Assembly (NCBI RefSeq): GCF_020883495.1
Contig: NZ_CP086610.1
Location: 2,771,501-2,835,500, forward strand
DNA: 64,000 nt
Reading direction: 5' to 3'
From: Shinella zoogloeoides
GTDB lineage: Bacteria; Pseudomonadota; Alphaproteobacteria; Rhizobiales; Rhizobiaceae
Shown here in pieces: positions 17,805 through 26,902 of the stretch (position 1 is its first letter; every line of letters starts with the position of its first letter). Made by a program: the position numbers and the translations under genes. The notes beneath the pieces are model-generated. The model saw nothing but the letters and a program-made list of their open reading frames with translations. It was not told the DNA's origin and searched no databases.

Positions 17805-18266
17805 ATGAGCTCCAACCGTACCCCCGCCGGCGATGCCTTCGCCACCTTCGCCATTTCCGTCCTGCGCCTTGCCGGCCATCTCCAGAATGCCGGGGACGCC
17901 CTTGCCAGACCCGCCGGCCAGACCAGCGCCCGCTGGCAGGTGCTCGCCGCCGCCGACCATGCGCCGATGTCCGTCGCCGATGCCGGCCGGGCGCTCGGCA
18001 TGACCCGGCAGGGCGTGCAGCGCGTGGCCGATCTCCTCGAAAAGGACGGCCTCATTGCCTATGCCGACAACCCCGCCCATCAGCGCGCCAAGCTCATGGT
18101 GCTGACAGAGGACGGAAAGGCGGCGCTCGAAACGATCAAGGGCCGGCAGGCCGTCTGGGCCGATGCGCTTGGCGCGGCGCTGGGAGAAAAAGAGATCGCG
18201 AAGGCAACCCAGACCGTCATTGCCGCGTTACAGGCCGTCGTGAAACAATCCGTGCCGGAGGCGTAA
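17805..18266 (+). CDS. MarR-family transcriptional regulator
   Basis: 153-residue winged-helix repressor. The DNA-recognition region reads [30 protein letters not shown], with a beta-wing [22 protein letters not shown], flanked by helical dimerisation segments. It likely represses itself and the divergent GFA gene through the paired operators immediately upstream. There is almost no room for a Shine-Dalgarno before the ATG (TTGTCAATATG), so the message may be leaderless, or the operator and ribosome site overlap. The DUF899 and VOC genes follow 80 bases downstream in the same direction with a possible promoter of their own. Confidence 0.88.
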   Translation: MSSNRTPAGDAFATFAISVLRLAGHLQNAGDALARPAGQTSARWQVLAAADHAPMSVADAGRALGMTRQGVQRVADLLEKDGLIAYADNPAHQRAKLMVLTEDGKAALETIKGRQAVWADALGAALGEKEIAKATQTVIAALQAVVKQSVPEA

Positions 18267-18297
18267 ACCGCGCCACGCTTTGACACGGGCAATAAAT

Positions 18298-18309
18298 GTT
18301 GATACCAAC
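18298..18309. promoter_or_regulatory. Short palindrome before the DUF899 gene
   Basis: GTTGATACCAAC is a near-perfect palindrome (GTTG/CAAC arms), flanked by AAAT and ATTT. A TTGACA -35-like box lies at 18280-18285, so the palindrome would cover the -10 area. Candidate operator only. Confidence 0.4.
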
Positions 18310-18346
18310 TTATTTGTCGAAAGCCCGTGAAGGAGGAGTTCCGAGC

Positions 18347-19081
18347 ATGAGACCGAACCACGAAATCGTATCCCGGCAGGAATGGCTGAACGCCCGCAAA
18401 GCGCTGCTGTCGCTGGAAAAAGAAGAAACGAAACTGCGCGACAAGGTTCGCGCCGAGCGCCTCGCCCTACCCTGGGTCAGGGTCGAGAAGGCCTATGCAT
18501 TCGACACACCGCAGGGCCGCAAGACGCTGGCGGACCTGTTCGACGGCCGAAGCCAGCTCATCGTCTACCATTTCATGTACGGGCCAGACTGGGAGGCCGG
18601 CTGCCCCGGCTGCTCCTTCATGGCGGACCATATCGACGGCATGCTGCCGCATCTCAACAACCACGACGTCACGATGATCGCCGTTTCCCGCGCGCCGCTG
18701 GAAAAGCTGGCGGCCTACGGCAAGCGCATGGGCTGGGCGTTCCCCTGGGTCTCGTCCTTCGGCAGCGATTTCAATTTCGACTATCACGTCTCCTTCACGA
18801 AGGAGGAACTGGCCAACGGCAAGGTCATGTACAATTACCGTGAGACCGATGCCGCCGACGCGCATGACGAACTGCCCGGCCTCAGCGCCTTCTTCAAGGA
18901 CGAGGACGGCGCCGTCTACCATACCTATTCCGACTATGCCCGCGGCGGCGAGGAGGCGCTTGGAACGCTGATGATCCTCGACCGCGCGCCGAAGGGCCGC
19001 AACGAGACCGGCACGCTCAGCTTCGTCAGGCGCAAGGACGAATATGCCGACGCGCCGAAGACGCAATCCTGCTGCGATTGA
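18347..19081 (+). CDS. DUF899 family thioredoxin-fold protein
   Basis: 244 residues. The family has a thioredoxin-like core; here FMYGPDWEAGCPGCSFMADH holds a CPGC motif where thioredoxins have their active CxxC. FPWVSSFGSDFNFDYHVSF and the YRETDA segment with LPGLSAFFKDEDGAVYHTYSDYARG are the other hallmarks. The tail ends SCCD. The biochemical role of the family is not established; a redox function is inferred from the CxxC. The ATG at 18347 follows AAGGAGGAG. It is cotranscribed with the two-domain VOC protein 28 bases downstream. Confidence 0.85.
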   Translation: MRPNHEIVSRQEWLNARKALLSLEKEETKLRDKVRAERLALPWVRVEKAYAFDTPQGRKTLADLFDGRSQLIVYHFMYGPDWEAGCPGCSFMADHIDGMLPHLNNHDVTMIAVSRAPLEKLAAYGKRMGWAFPWVSSFGSDFNFDYHVSFTKEELANGKVMYNYRETDAADAHDELPGLSAFFKDEDGAVYHTYSDYARGGEEALGTLMILDRAPKGRNETGTLSFVRRKDEYADAPKTQSCCD

Positions 19082-19109
19082 GCCACCCGCACAACAAGAG
19101 GAAAGACCA

Positions 19110-19886
19110 ATGCACAAAGACTATGGCAAGTTCTGCTGGTACGAGCTGATCACCCCGGACGTGCCCGCCGCGGCGCGTTTCTATGGATCGGTGGTCGGCT
19201 GGTCCACGCGCGATTCCGGCATGCCGGGCATGAATTACACCCTCGCCTATGCCGGCGAACGCCAGGTCGCCGGCCTCATGGAGACCCCGGCCGAGGCGAA
19301 AGGCATGCCGCCGCTGTGGATGGGCTACATCTTCACCGACAAGATCGAGGAAACGCTGAAGGACATCACCGCAAACGGCGGCAAGATCCACCGCCAGCCG
19401 CAGGATATTCCCGGCGTCGGCCGCTTCGCCATCGCCGCCGATCCGCATGGCGCTGTCTTCTCGCTCTTCACCACCGAGGACGAAAGCCCCGGGCAGCCGG
19501 GCATGATGACGCCCGGCCATATCGGCTGGCACGAGCTGATGGCCGGAAAGCTCGACGAGGCCTGGACCTTCTATGAGAAGACCTTCGGCTGGACGAAGGG
19601 CATGGCCGTCGACATGTCGGAGAATGACATGGGCGTCTACCAGACCTTCGGCGTGCGCGGCGGCGACATGATCGGCGGCATGATGACCAATCCGCCGGCC
19701 TCCCCCGCCCCGCCCTTCTGGGGCTACTATTTCGTGGTCGAAGGCCTCGACGCAGCCGCAAAACGCGTGACGGACGGCGGCGGGCAGGTCGTGATGGGGC
19801 CGATGGAGGTTCCCGGCGGCGCCTGGATCGTCAACTGCACCGATCCACAGGGCGCCTTCTTCTCGCTGGTCGCCATGAGCCGCTGA
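19110..19886 (+). CDS. Two-domain VOC/glyoxalase-superfamily protein
   Basis: 258 residues made of two tandem VOC units. Unit 1 begins FCWYELITPDVPAAARFYGSVVGW and ends AIAADPHGAVFSLF. Unit 2 begins GWHELMAGKLDEAWTFYEKTFGW and ends VNCTDPQGAFFSLVAMS. The repeat of WxEL-FY-GW marks internal duplication. Such proteins resemble antibiotic-binding or dioxygenase-like members, but no substrate can be assigned. The ATG at 19110 follows AAGAGGAAAG. It is the second gene after DUF899, and with GFA and MarR it makes a plausible electrophile- or redox-stress group. Confidence 0.87.
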   Translation: MHKDYGKFCWYELITPDVPAAARFYGSVVGWSTRDSGMPGMNYTLAYAGERQVAGLMETPAEAKGMPPLWMGYIFTDKIEETLKDITANGGKIHRQPQDIPGVGRFAIAADPHGAVFSLFTTEDESPGQPGMMTPGHIGWHELMAGKLDEAWTFYEKTFGWTKGMAVDMSENDMGVYQTFGVRGGDMIGGMMTNPPASPAPPFWGYYFVVEGLDAAAKRVTDGGGQVVMGPMEVPGGAWIVNCTDPQGAFFSLVAMSR

Positions 19887-20004
19887 TCGGCACGGGCAAG
19901 CAAGGCAGGCGGGGCGCGTCATTCCCGCTTGCAATCTCCCTTCGCCTTGCACACACTCCCCTCGATGACGGCGCGAGACCGTCACCGAGGGGAACAGAGA
20001 GCGC

Positions 20005-23000
20005 ATGTCGATCAAGGCCGGTATCTACCACCTTACGCACTACAAATACGACAACCCGGTCCGTCTCGGACCCCAGATCATCCGGCTGAAACCGGCGGCG
20101 CATTCCAAGACCAAGGTGATCAGCCATTCGCTGAAGGTCTCGCCCGAAAACCATTTCGTGAACCTCCAGCAGGACCCCTACGGCAACTACCTCGCCCGCT
20201 ACGTCTTCCCCGATCCGGTGACGGAACTGAAGATCGAGGTCGATCTCGTCGCCGACATGACGGTCTACAATCCCTTCGATTTCTTCGTGGAGGAAGAGGC
20301 CGAGCACTGGCCCTTCGATTATCCGGCCGATCTCGTCGAGGACCTGAAAATCTACCGCACGCCCGAGCCGCTGACGCCGGCGCTCGAAGCATTCATGAAG
20401 ACCGTCGATCGCTCGCGCCAGCGCACGGTGGACATGGTGGTTGGCCTTAACGCGCGGCTCCAGCAGGAAATCGGCTACGTCATCCGCATGGAACCCGGCG
20501 TGCAATCGCCGGAAGAGACGCTGAGCATCGCCCGCGGTTCCTGCCGCGATTCAAGCTGGCTGCTCGTGCAGATCCTGCGTAATCTCGGCCTCGCCGCCCG
20601 CTTCGTCTCCGGCTATCTCATCCAGTTGACGCCCGACCTCAAGGCGCTCGACGGCCCCTCCGGCACGGAGGTGGATTTCACCGACCTCCATGCCTGGTGC
20701 GAGGTCTACATCCCCGGTGCCGGCTGGATCGGTCTCGACCCGACCTCGGGCCTTTTGACCGGCGAAAGCCACATCCCGCTCGCCGCAACGCCGCATTACC
20801 GCAACGCCGCCCCGATCAGCGGCGGCTATTTCGGCGAGGCGAATACCGAATTCGACTTCGCCATGACGGTGACACGCGTCGCCGAGCATCCGCGCATCAC
20901 GAAACCCTTCTCCGACGAAAGCTGGGAGGCGCTGAACGCGCTCGGCCGCGAGGTGGACGGCGTGCTCGCCGCCAATGACGTGCGCCTCACCATGGGCGGC
21001 GAGCCGACCTTCGTCTCCATCGACGATTTCGAATCCGCCGAATGGAACACCGCCGCCGTCGGCCCCACCAAGCGCGAGAAGGCCGACACGCTCATCCGCC
21101 GCCTGCGGGAAAAATTCGCGCCCGGCGGCTTCCTGCACTACGGGCAGGGCAAGTGGTATCCCGGCGAAAGCCTGCCGCGCTGGACCTTCTCGCTCTACTG
21201 GCGGCGCGACGGCAAGCCAATCTGGCAGAACCCGGACCTCATTGCCGAGGAAAGCGCGCCGCGCCCCGTCACCGATGACGATGCCGGCCGCCTGCTCACC
21301 GCCATTGCCGGCGAACTCGACATTCCGCCCGAAAACGTGGTGCCCGCCTTCGAGGACCCAGCCGAATGGCTGGTCAAGGAAGCGAACCTTCCCAACAACG
21401 TGGACCCCTCCAACTCGAAGCTGGAGGACGCCGAGGAGCGCAGCCGCATCGCCCGCGTCTTCGAGCGCGGCCTCACCCGCCCGACCGGCTACGTGCTGCC
21501 CGTTCAGGCGTGGAATTCCCGCGCCAGCGGCCGCCGCTGGTCGAGCGAGAAGTGGCAGACCCGCCGCGGCCGCCTCTTCCTCGTGCCCGGCGACAGCCCC
21601 GTCGGCTACCGCCTGCCGCTGAATTCGCTGCCCTGGCTCTCGCCCGCCGTCTATCCCTACATAAACCCGATGGACCCCACCATCGAACGCGACGAACTGC
21701 CTGATTACGCGGAGGATGCAGGCCGCCCGCTGCAGGCCGCGCATTTCCAGCCCTTCGAGGGCCAGCAGCCGCAGATGCCGCAATCCACCGACGAAATCGG
21801 CGGCTATGTGCGCACCGCCATCTCGGTCGAGCCGCGCGACGGCCGGCTCTGCGTCTTCATGCCGCCCACCGTCAGCGTCGAGGAGTATCTCGACCTCATC
21901 GCCTCGGCCGAGCGCGCCGCCGCCGCCCTCGGCCTGCCGGTCCATATCGAGGGCTACGCCCCGCCGCATGACGAACGCCTCAACGTGATCCGCGTCGCGC
22001 CCGATCCCGGCGTCATCGAAGTCAACATCCACCCGGCCTCCACCTGGGACGACTGCGTCGACATCACCACGGCGATCTACGAGGAAGCCCGCCAGTCCCG
22101 TCTCGGCGCGGACAAGTTCATGATCGACGGCCGCCACACCGGCACCGGCGGCGGCAACCATGTGGTCGTCGGCGGCGCGAATCCGAACGACAGCCCGTTC
22201 CTGCGCCGTCCCGACCTCCTGAAGAGCCTCGTGCTGCACTGGCAGCGCCACCCCTCGCTCTCCTACCTTTTTTCGGGCCTCTTCATCGGCCCGACCAGTC
22301 AGGCCCCGCGCATCGACGAGGCGCGCCACGATTCACTCTACGAGCTGGAAATCGCGCTCTCGCAGGTGCCGCCGCCGGGCGAGGGCCAGCCGCCGCTGCC
22401 CTGGCTCGTCGACCGCCTGTTCCGCAACCTCCTGACGGACGTCACCGGCAACACGCACCGCTCGGAAATCTGCATCGACAAGCTCTTCTCGCCGGATGGC
22501 CCGACCGGCCGCCTCGGCCTCGTCGAATTCCGCGGCTTCGAGATGCCGCCGAATGCCCGCATGAGCCTTGCCCAGCAGCTCCTCATCCGCGCCCTCATCG
22601 CCCGCTTCTGGCAGAACCCGGCGCAGGGCGGCTTCGTGCGCTGGGGCACCACACTGCACGACCGCTTCATGCTGCCGCATTATGTCTGGCAGGATTTTCT
22701 CGATGTCCTCGCCGACCTCAAGGCGAACGGCTTCGAACTGCGCCCGGAATGGTTTTCCGCCCAGCTCGAATTCCGCTTCCCCTTCTGCGGCGAGGTAGAA
22801 TACGAGGGCGCGAACCTCGAACTGCGGCAGGCGCTGGAGCCCTGGCATGTCATGGGCGAACAGGGCGCGATCGGCGGCACGGTGCGTTATGTCGACTCAT
22901 CCGTCGAGCGCCTGCAGGTGAAGCTGGAAACGGCCAATCCCGAGCGCTACGCCGTCGCCTGCAACGGCAGGCCCATGCCGCTGCGCTCCACGGGCGCCAA

Positions 23001-23325
23001 GGGCGTCTCGGTCGCCGGCGTGCGCTTCAAGGCATGGCAGCCCGCCTCGGGCCTCCATCCGGTGCTGCCCGTCAACACACCGCTTACTTTCGACATTTAT
23101 GATACATGGTCGAGAAGAGCCATCGGAGGCTGCATTTACCACGTTGCCCATCCCGGCGGACGCAACTATGACACCTTCCCGGTAAACGGCAACGAGGCCG
23201 AGGCGCGCCGGCTGGCGCGGTTCGAGCCCTGGGGGCACAGGGCGGGCGGCTATACGCTGTGGCCGGAAACACCGCCGGCGGAATTCCCGCTGACGCTGGA
23301 CCTGCGCCGGCCGCCCGGTATCTGA
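20005..23325 (+). CDS. Transglutaminase-like protease domain fused to DUF2126 (GCS-like COOH-NH2 ligase)
   Basis: 1106-residue cytosolic two-part protein. Residues 1-85 are the bacterial transglutaminase N-terminal beta domain ([23 protein letters not shown]). The papain-like core has Cys180 ([17 protein letters not shown]), His229 ([23 protein letters not shown]) and Asp245. From about residue 310 the DUF2126 part includes [35 protein letters not shown] and [18 protein letters not shown]. Comparative work (Iyer and colleagues, 2009) placed such proteins among predicted amidoligases related to glutamate-cysteine ligase. The substrate is unknown. It heads an operon with the ATP-grasp/alpha-E and second transglutaminase genes. 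No signal peptide. Confidence 0.92.
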   Translation: MSIKAGIYHLTHYKYDNPVRLGPQIIRLKPAAHSKTKVISHSLKVSPENHFVNLQQDPYGNYLARYVFPDPVTELKIEVDLVADMTVYNPFDFFVEEEAEHWPFDYPADLVEDLKIYRTPEPLTPALEAFMKTVDRSRQRTVDMVVGLNARLQQEIGYVIRMEPGVQSPEETLSIARGSCRDSSWLLVQILRNLGLAARFVSGYLIQLTPDLKALDGPSGTEVDFTDLHAWCEVYIPGAGWIGLDPTSGLLTGESHIPLAATPHYRNAAPISGGYFGEANTEFDFAMTVTRVAEHPRITKPFSDESWEALNALGREVDGVLAANDVRLTMGGEPTFVSIDDFESAEWNTAAVGPTKREKADTLIRRLREKFAPGGFLHYGQGKWYPGESLPRWTFSLYWRRDGKPIWQNPDLIAEESAPRPVTDDDAGRLLTAIAGELDIPPENVVPAFEDPAEWLVKEANLPNNVDPSNSKLEDAEERSRIARVFERGLTRPTGYVLPVQAWNSRASGRRWSSEKWQTRRGRLFLVPGDSPVGYRLPLNSLPWLSPAVYPYINPMDPTIERDELPDYAEDAGRPLQAAHFQPFEGQQPQMPQSTDEIGGYVRTAISVEPRDGRLCVFMPPTVSVEEYLDLIASAERAAAALGLPVHIEGYAPPHDERLNVIRVAPDPGVIEVNIHPASTWDDCVDITTAIYEEARQSRLGADKFMIDGRHTGTGGGNHVVVGGANPNDSPFLRRPDLLKSLVLHWQRHPSLSYLFSGLFIGPTSQAPRIDEARHDSLYELEIALSQVPPPGEGQPPLPWLVDRLFRNLLTDVTGNTHRSEICIDKLFSPDGPTGRLGLVEFRGFEMPPNARMSLAQQLLIRALIARFWQNPAQGGFVRWGTTLHDRFMLPHYVWQDFLDVLADLKANGFELRPEWFSAQLEFRFPFCGEVEYEGANLELRQALEPWHVMGEQGAIGGTVRYVDSSVERLQVKLETANPERYAVACNGRPMPLRSTGAKGVSVAGVRFKAWQPASGLHPVLPVNTPLTFDIYDTWSRRAIGGCIYHVAHPGGRNYDTFPVNGNEAEARRLARFEPWGHRAGGYTLWPETPPAEFPLTLDLRRPPGI

Positions 23326-23326
23326 A

Positions 23327-23404
23327 GCAATTCCGGCAAAAGTGCGCAGCGGTTTTGCATCCGCAATTGCGCGAAACAAAGAGCTGGAGCATTTTCGCGA
23401 TTCG
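23327..23404. repeat. Rhizobial palindromic repeat, full-length copy
   Basis: It starts GCAATTCCGG-CAAAA and returns as TTTTGCATCC-GCAATTGC, forming a long imperfect hairpin. A conserved tail runs CGAAACAAAGAGCTGGAGCA then TTTTCGCG. It lies directly after the DUF2126 stop and before the ATP-grasp start. Diverged copies are at 32980, 46596 and 56654. Confidence 0.75.
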
Positions 23405-23443
23405 AAGAGACGCGGACATGCCGCAGCTCCCAGGAGACATGGA

Positions 23444-25852
23444 TTGAAGACCACGACTGCGGAAGCGGAGCGCATCGAGGCCGAGGCGGCGGACGCCTCC
23501 GCACGCGCCTATGCGCCCCTTCCCGGCATTGCCGACGAGATGGTCGATACGCAAGGCGCGGTGCGCCCCGTCTGGCGTCCCCTCCTCTCGGCGCTCGAGC
23601 GCATGGACGAAACAGACCTTGCCGGACGCTTCGCCCGCGCCGACCGCTACCTGCGCGATGCCGGCGTCTTCTACCGCGCCTATGGCAAGGAGGCGGGAAC
23701 GGACCGCGCCTGGCCGCTCTCGCACATCCCCGTCCTCATCGACGAGGCGGAATGGGAGCACCTGTCGCGCGGCCTCGTCCAGCGCGCCGAGCTGCTGGAA
23801 GCCGTCGTCGCGGATATCTACGGCCGGAACGAGCTGGTCGCGAACGGTCTCCTGCCCCCTGCCCTCGTCGCCTCCAATGACGAATTCCTGCGCCCGCTCG
23901 TCGGTGTGCAGCCGGACGGCAAGCATTTCCTGCATTTCGTCTCCTTCGAGATCGGCCGCGGGCCGGACGGCAAGTGGTGGGTGCTTTCCGACCGTACGCA
24001 GGCTCCCTCCGGCGCGGGCTTCGCGCTGGAGAACCGCGTGGCGACGACCCGCGCCTTTTCCGACGTCTTCGCCGAAACCCATGTGCATCGCCTCGCCGGC
24101 TTCTTCGGCGCTTTCCGCAACACACTGCAGGCCGGCAAAGTGGCCGAGGAGCGCATCGCCGTCCTGACGCCCGGCCTTGCCAACGAAACCTATTTCGAAC
24201 ACGCCTATATCGCCCGCTATCTTGGCTTCATGCTGCTGGAGGGCGAGGACCTGACCGTCGTTGACGGCAAGGTCATGGTGCGCACGGTCGCGGGCCTCAA
24301 GCCCATCGGCGTGCTCTGGCGCCGCCTCGACGCCGCCTTTGCCGATCCGCTCGAGCTGAACCAGAACTCCCATATCGGCACGCCCGGGATGGTCGAGGCG
24401 CTGCGCTCCGGCTCCGTCACCTTCGTCAACGCGCTCGGCGCGGGCATCGTCGAGACACGCGCCTTCCTCGCCTTCCTGCCGAATATCTGCCGGCACCTGC
24501 TCGGCGAGGAGCAGCGCCTTCCCTCCATCGCGACCTGGTGGTGCGGGCAGAAGGACGAGCGCGAGCACGTCACGGCCAATATCGAGCGCATGGTCATCGG
24601 CCCGGCCTATTCCACGCGGCCCTTCTTCGACGACAATGCCCAGTCCGTGCTCGGCTCCAGCCTGCGCGACACCGCAAAACAGTCCATCGCCGAATGGCTG
24701 GCGAGCGACGGCGCCAAGCTCGTCGGGCAGGAAGCCGTCACGCTCTCCACCACGCCCGCTTTCGTCGGCGGCAAGCTGGTGCCGCGGCCGATGTCGCTGC
24801 GCGTCTTCGCCGCCCGCACGCGCGACGGCTGGCAGATCATGCCGGGCGGCTTCGCCCGCATCGGCGCCGGCGACAATGTCGCGGCCATCGCCATGCAGGA
24901 AGGCGGCTCGGCGGCCGACGTGTGGATCGTCAGCCGCAAGCCCGTCGAGCGCACCTCGCTGCTGCCGCCGGAGGAAGATTTTACCCGCAACATGCCCGGC
25001 AGCCTGCCGAGCCGCGCGGCCGACAACCTCTTCTGGCTCGGCCGCTATATCGAGCGGGCGGAAGGGGCGCTGCGCATCCTGCGCGCCTGGCACAGCCGCT
25101 ACGCCGAATATGCCGATCCCGAACAGCCGCTGCTGAAGGACGTCAGCACCTATCTCGACGCACTCGACATCGACACCTCCGAGGCCGTGCCGACAAGCCT
25201 CATCCGCAACATCGACAGCGCCGTCTTCTCCGCCAGCAATATCCGCGACCGCTTCTCGCCGGACGGCTGGCTGGCGCTCAACGACCTGTCGAAGACCGCC
25301 CGCCGCTTCCATGTCAGCATCGAGCCGGGCGACGACGCGACCCGCGCCATGACGGTGCTGCTGCGCAAGCTCGCGGGCTTCGCCGGCCTTGTGCACGAAA
25401 ACATGTACCGCTTCACCGGCTGGCGGTTCCTCTCCATCGGCCGTTACCTCGAACGCGGCCTGCACATGACGCGCCTGCTCGGCCACATGTCCGGCGAGGA
25501 TGCGCCCGACGGCGCGCTCGACATGCTGCTGGAAATCGGCGACAGCGTGATGACCCATCGCCGCCGCTACAATGTGGCGACCGCGCGCCTGACCGTCACC
25601 GACCTTCTGGCGCTCGACGCGCTCAATCCCCGCTCGATCCTCTACCAGCTCAACGAGATCAAGAACGAGATCGAGCAATTGCCGAATGCCTATTCGAACG
25701 GCCAGATGTCGCCCTTCTACCGCGAGGCCATGCGCCTTCACGCGGGGCTGGCGGTGATGACGCCGGAGACGATGACGGACGCCGTCTACAAGCGCCTCGA
25801 GACGGAGATGGAAAAGCTCTCCGACATTCTCGCGCAAACCTATCTGAGCTGA
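23444..25852 (+). CDS. Circularly permuted ATP-grasp (DUF404/DUF407) fused to alpha-E domain (DUF403)
   Basis: 802 residues. The N-terminal half is the circularly permuted ATP-grasp ligase: FYRAYGKEAGTDR, LLEAVVADIYGRNELV, TPGLANETYFEHAYIARYLGF, VLWRRLDAAFADPLELN and LVGQEAVTLSTTPAF. After about residue 490 comes the helical alpha-E domain (LPSRAADNLFWLGRYIERAEGALRILR and RFLSIGRYLERGLHMTRLLG). ATP-grasp enzymes of this kind are predicted to join a carboxylate to an amine using ATP. I place the start at TTG 23444, seven bases after AGGAGA; the nearby ATG hits a stop two codons on. Many genomes split the two halves; here they are fused. It is the middle gene of the operon. Confidence 0.9.
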   Translation: MKTTTAEAERIEAEAADASARAYAPLPGIADEMVDTQGAVRPVWRPLLSALERMDETDLAGRFARADRYLRDAGVFYRAYGKEAGTDRAWPLSHIPVLIDEAEWEHLSRGLVQRAELLEAVVADIYGRNELVANGLLPPALVASNDEFLRPLVGVQPDGKHFLHFVSFEIGRGPDGKWWVLSDRTQAPSGAGFALENRVATTRAFSDVFAETHVHRLAGFFGAFRNTLQAGKVAEERIAVLTPGLANETYFEHAYIARYLGFMLLEGEDLTVVDGKVMVRTVAGLKPIGVLWRRLDAAFADPLELNQNSHIGTPGMVEALRSGSVTFVNALGAGIVETRAFLAFLPNICRHLLGEEQRLPSIATWWCGQKDEREHVTANIERMVIGPAYSTRPFFDDNAQSVLGSSLRDTAKQSIAEWLASDGAKLVGQEAVTLSTTPAFVGGKLVPRPMSLRVFAARTRDGWQIMPGGFARIGAGDNVAAIAMQEGGSAADVWIVSRKPVERTSLLPPEEDFTRNMPGSLPSRAADNLFWLGRYIERAEGALRILRAWHSRYAEYADPEQPLLKDVSTYLDALDIDTSEAVPTSLIRNIDSAVFSASNIRDRFSPDGWLALNDLSKTARRFHVSIEPGDDATRAMTVLLRKLAGFAGLVHENMYRFTGWRFLSIGRYLERGLHMTRLLGHMSGEDAPDGALDMLLEIGDSVMTHRRRYNVATARLTVTDLLALDALNPRSILYQLNEIKNEIEQLPNAYSNGQMSPFYREAMRLHAGLAVMTPETMTDAVYKRLETEMEKLSDILAQTYLS

Positions 25853-25873
25853 GCGAGGGGGAGGCGCCGAACC

Positions 25874-26761
25874 ATGCTCTACGACGTCAACCTCCATATC
25901 AGCTATCTCTATGACACGCCGGTTTCCGGCGGCCGGCATATCGTGCGCGTGCTACCGCTCTCCATCGAGGGCCGCCAGCGCCTCGTCGCCGGCACGGTCG
26001 GCGTCGCCCCCGATCCCGGCGAGCGGGTCGACCATCACGATTTCTTCGAAAATCCGATGAGCGCGATCCTCTTCCGCAGCCAGCACGAGCGGCTCGATAT
26101 CCGCATGCAGGCCCGCGTGCAGGTCGATGCGCCCGAGACGACCGCCGACCTCTCGCCCTGCGTTGCCGAACTGCCGGAGGATATCGCCGGCTACTGGTCG
26201 CTCGACGCCGGTTCGCCGCACCATTACACCGGCCCGAGCCCGCGGCTGAAGGAATGCCCGGAAATCGCCGAATATGCCCGCGCCATCGCCAAGCCCGGCA
26301 TGACGGTCCGCGCCATCGCGACGGCGCTCTGCGCCCGCATCCACAAGGATTTCACCTACGATCCCAAGGCGACCAGCGTGGACACGACCCCGCGCGAGGC
26401 CTTCAAGCTGAAGAAGGGCGTCTGCCAGGACTTTTCCCATGTGATGATCGTGGCGCTACGCAGCCTCGGCATTCCGGCCGGCTATGTCAGCGGGTTCCTG
26501 CGCACCATTCCCCCGCCGGGCAAGGAGCGGCTGGAAGGCGCGGACGCCATGCATGCCTGGGTGCGCTACTGGGGCGGGCGGGTGAACGGCTGGATGGAAC
26601 TCGACCCGACCAACGACATCCCCGCCGGCACCGACCATATCGTCGTCGCCTATGGCCGCGACTATGCCGATGTCGCCCCCGTCATCGGCGTGCTGAAGGG
26701 CTACGGCCAGCACCAGACGAGCCAGGCTGTCGATGTCATTCCGGTGCGGCCGGCACCGTGA
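25874..26761 (+). CDS. Transglutaminase-like cysteine-protease-fold protein
   Basis: 295 residues: a bacterial transglutaminase N-terminal domain (HISYLYDTPVSGGRHIVRVLPL) followed by the core with Cys184 (LKKGVCQDFSHVMIVALRSLGIPAGYVSGF), His227 (DAMHAWVRYWGG) and Asp244 (WMELDPTND). Family members are generally regarded as peptidases or amide-bond transferases. It follows the ATP-grasp/alpha-E gene by 21 bases with GGGGGAGG as ribosome site, so it is the third gene of the operon. One gene set thus carries two predicted ligases and two predicted amide-cleaving enzymes, which suggests making and removing a peptide-like tag or metabolite. There is no secretion signal. Confidence 0.92.
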   Translation: MLYDVNLHISYLYDTPVSGGRHIVRVLPLSIEGRQRLVAGTVGVAPDPGERVDHHDFFENPMSAILFRSQHERLDIRMQARVQVDAPETTADLSPCVAELPEDIAGYWSLDAGSPHHYTGPSPRLKECPEIAEYARAIAKPGMTVRAIATALCARIHKDFTYDPKATSVDTTPREAFKLKKGVCQDFSHVMIVALRSLGIPAGYVSGFLRTIPPPGKERLEGADAMHAWVRYWGGRVNGWMELDPTNDIPAGTDHIVVAYGRDYADVAPVIGVLKGYGQHQTSQAVDVIPVRPAP

Positions 26762-26902
26762 ATTCCCGTTTGGAAACAGCGGGAAAGCGCGTGTTTTCGG
26801 GATGCATGCAATTTTACGAAAACTATACCACGCCGCCGAACCGTTGAATAACACTTCGCTGGTAGCCTTCAGCCACATTATGACGATGGTGGGTGAAGCC
26901 TC

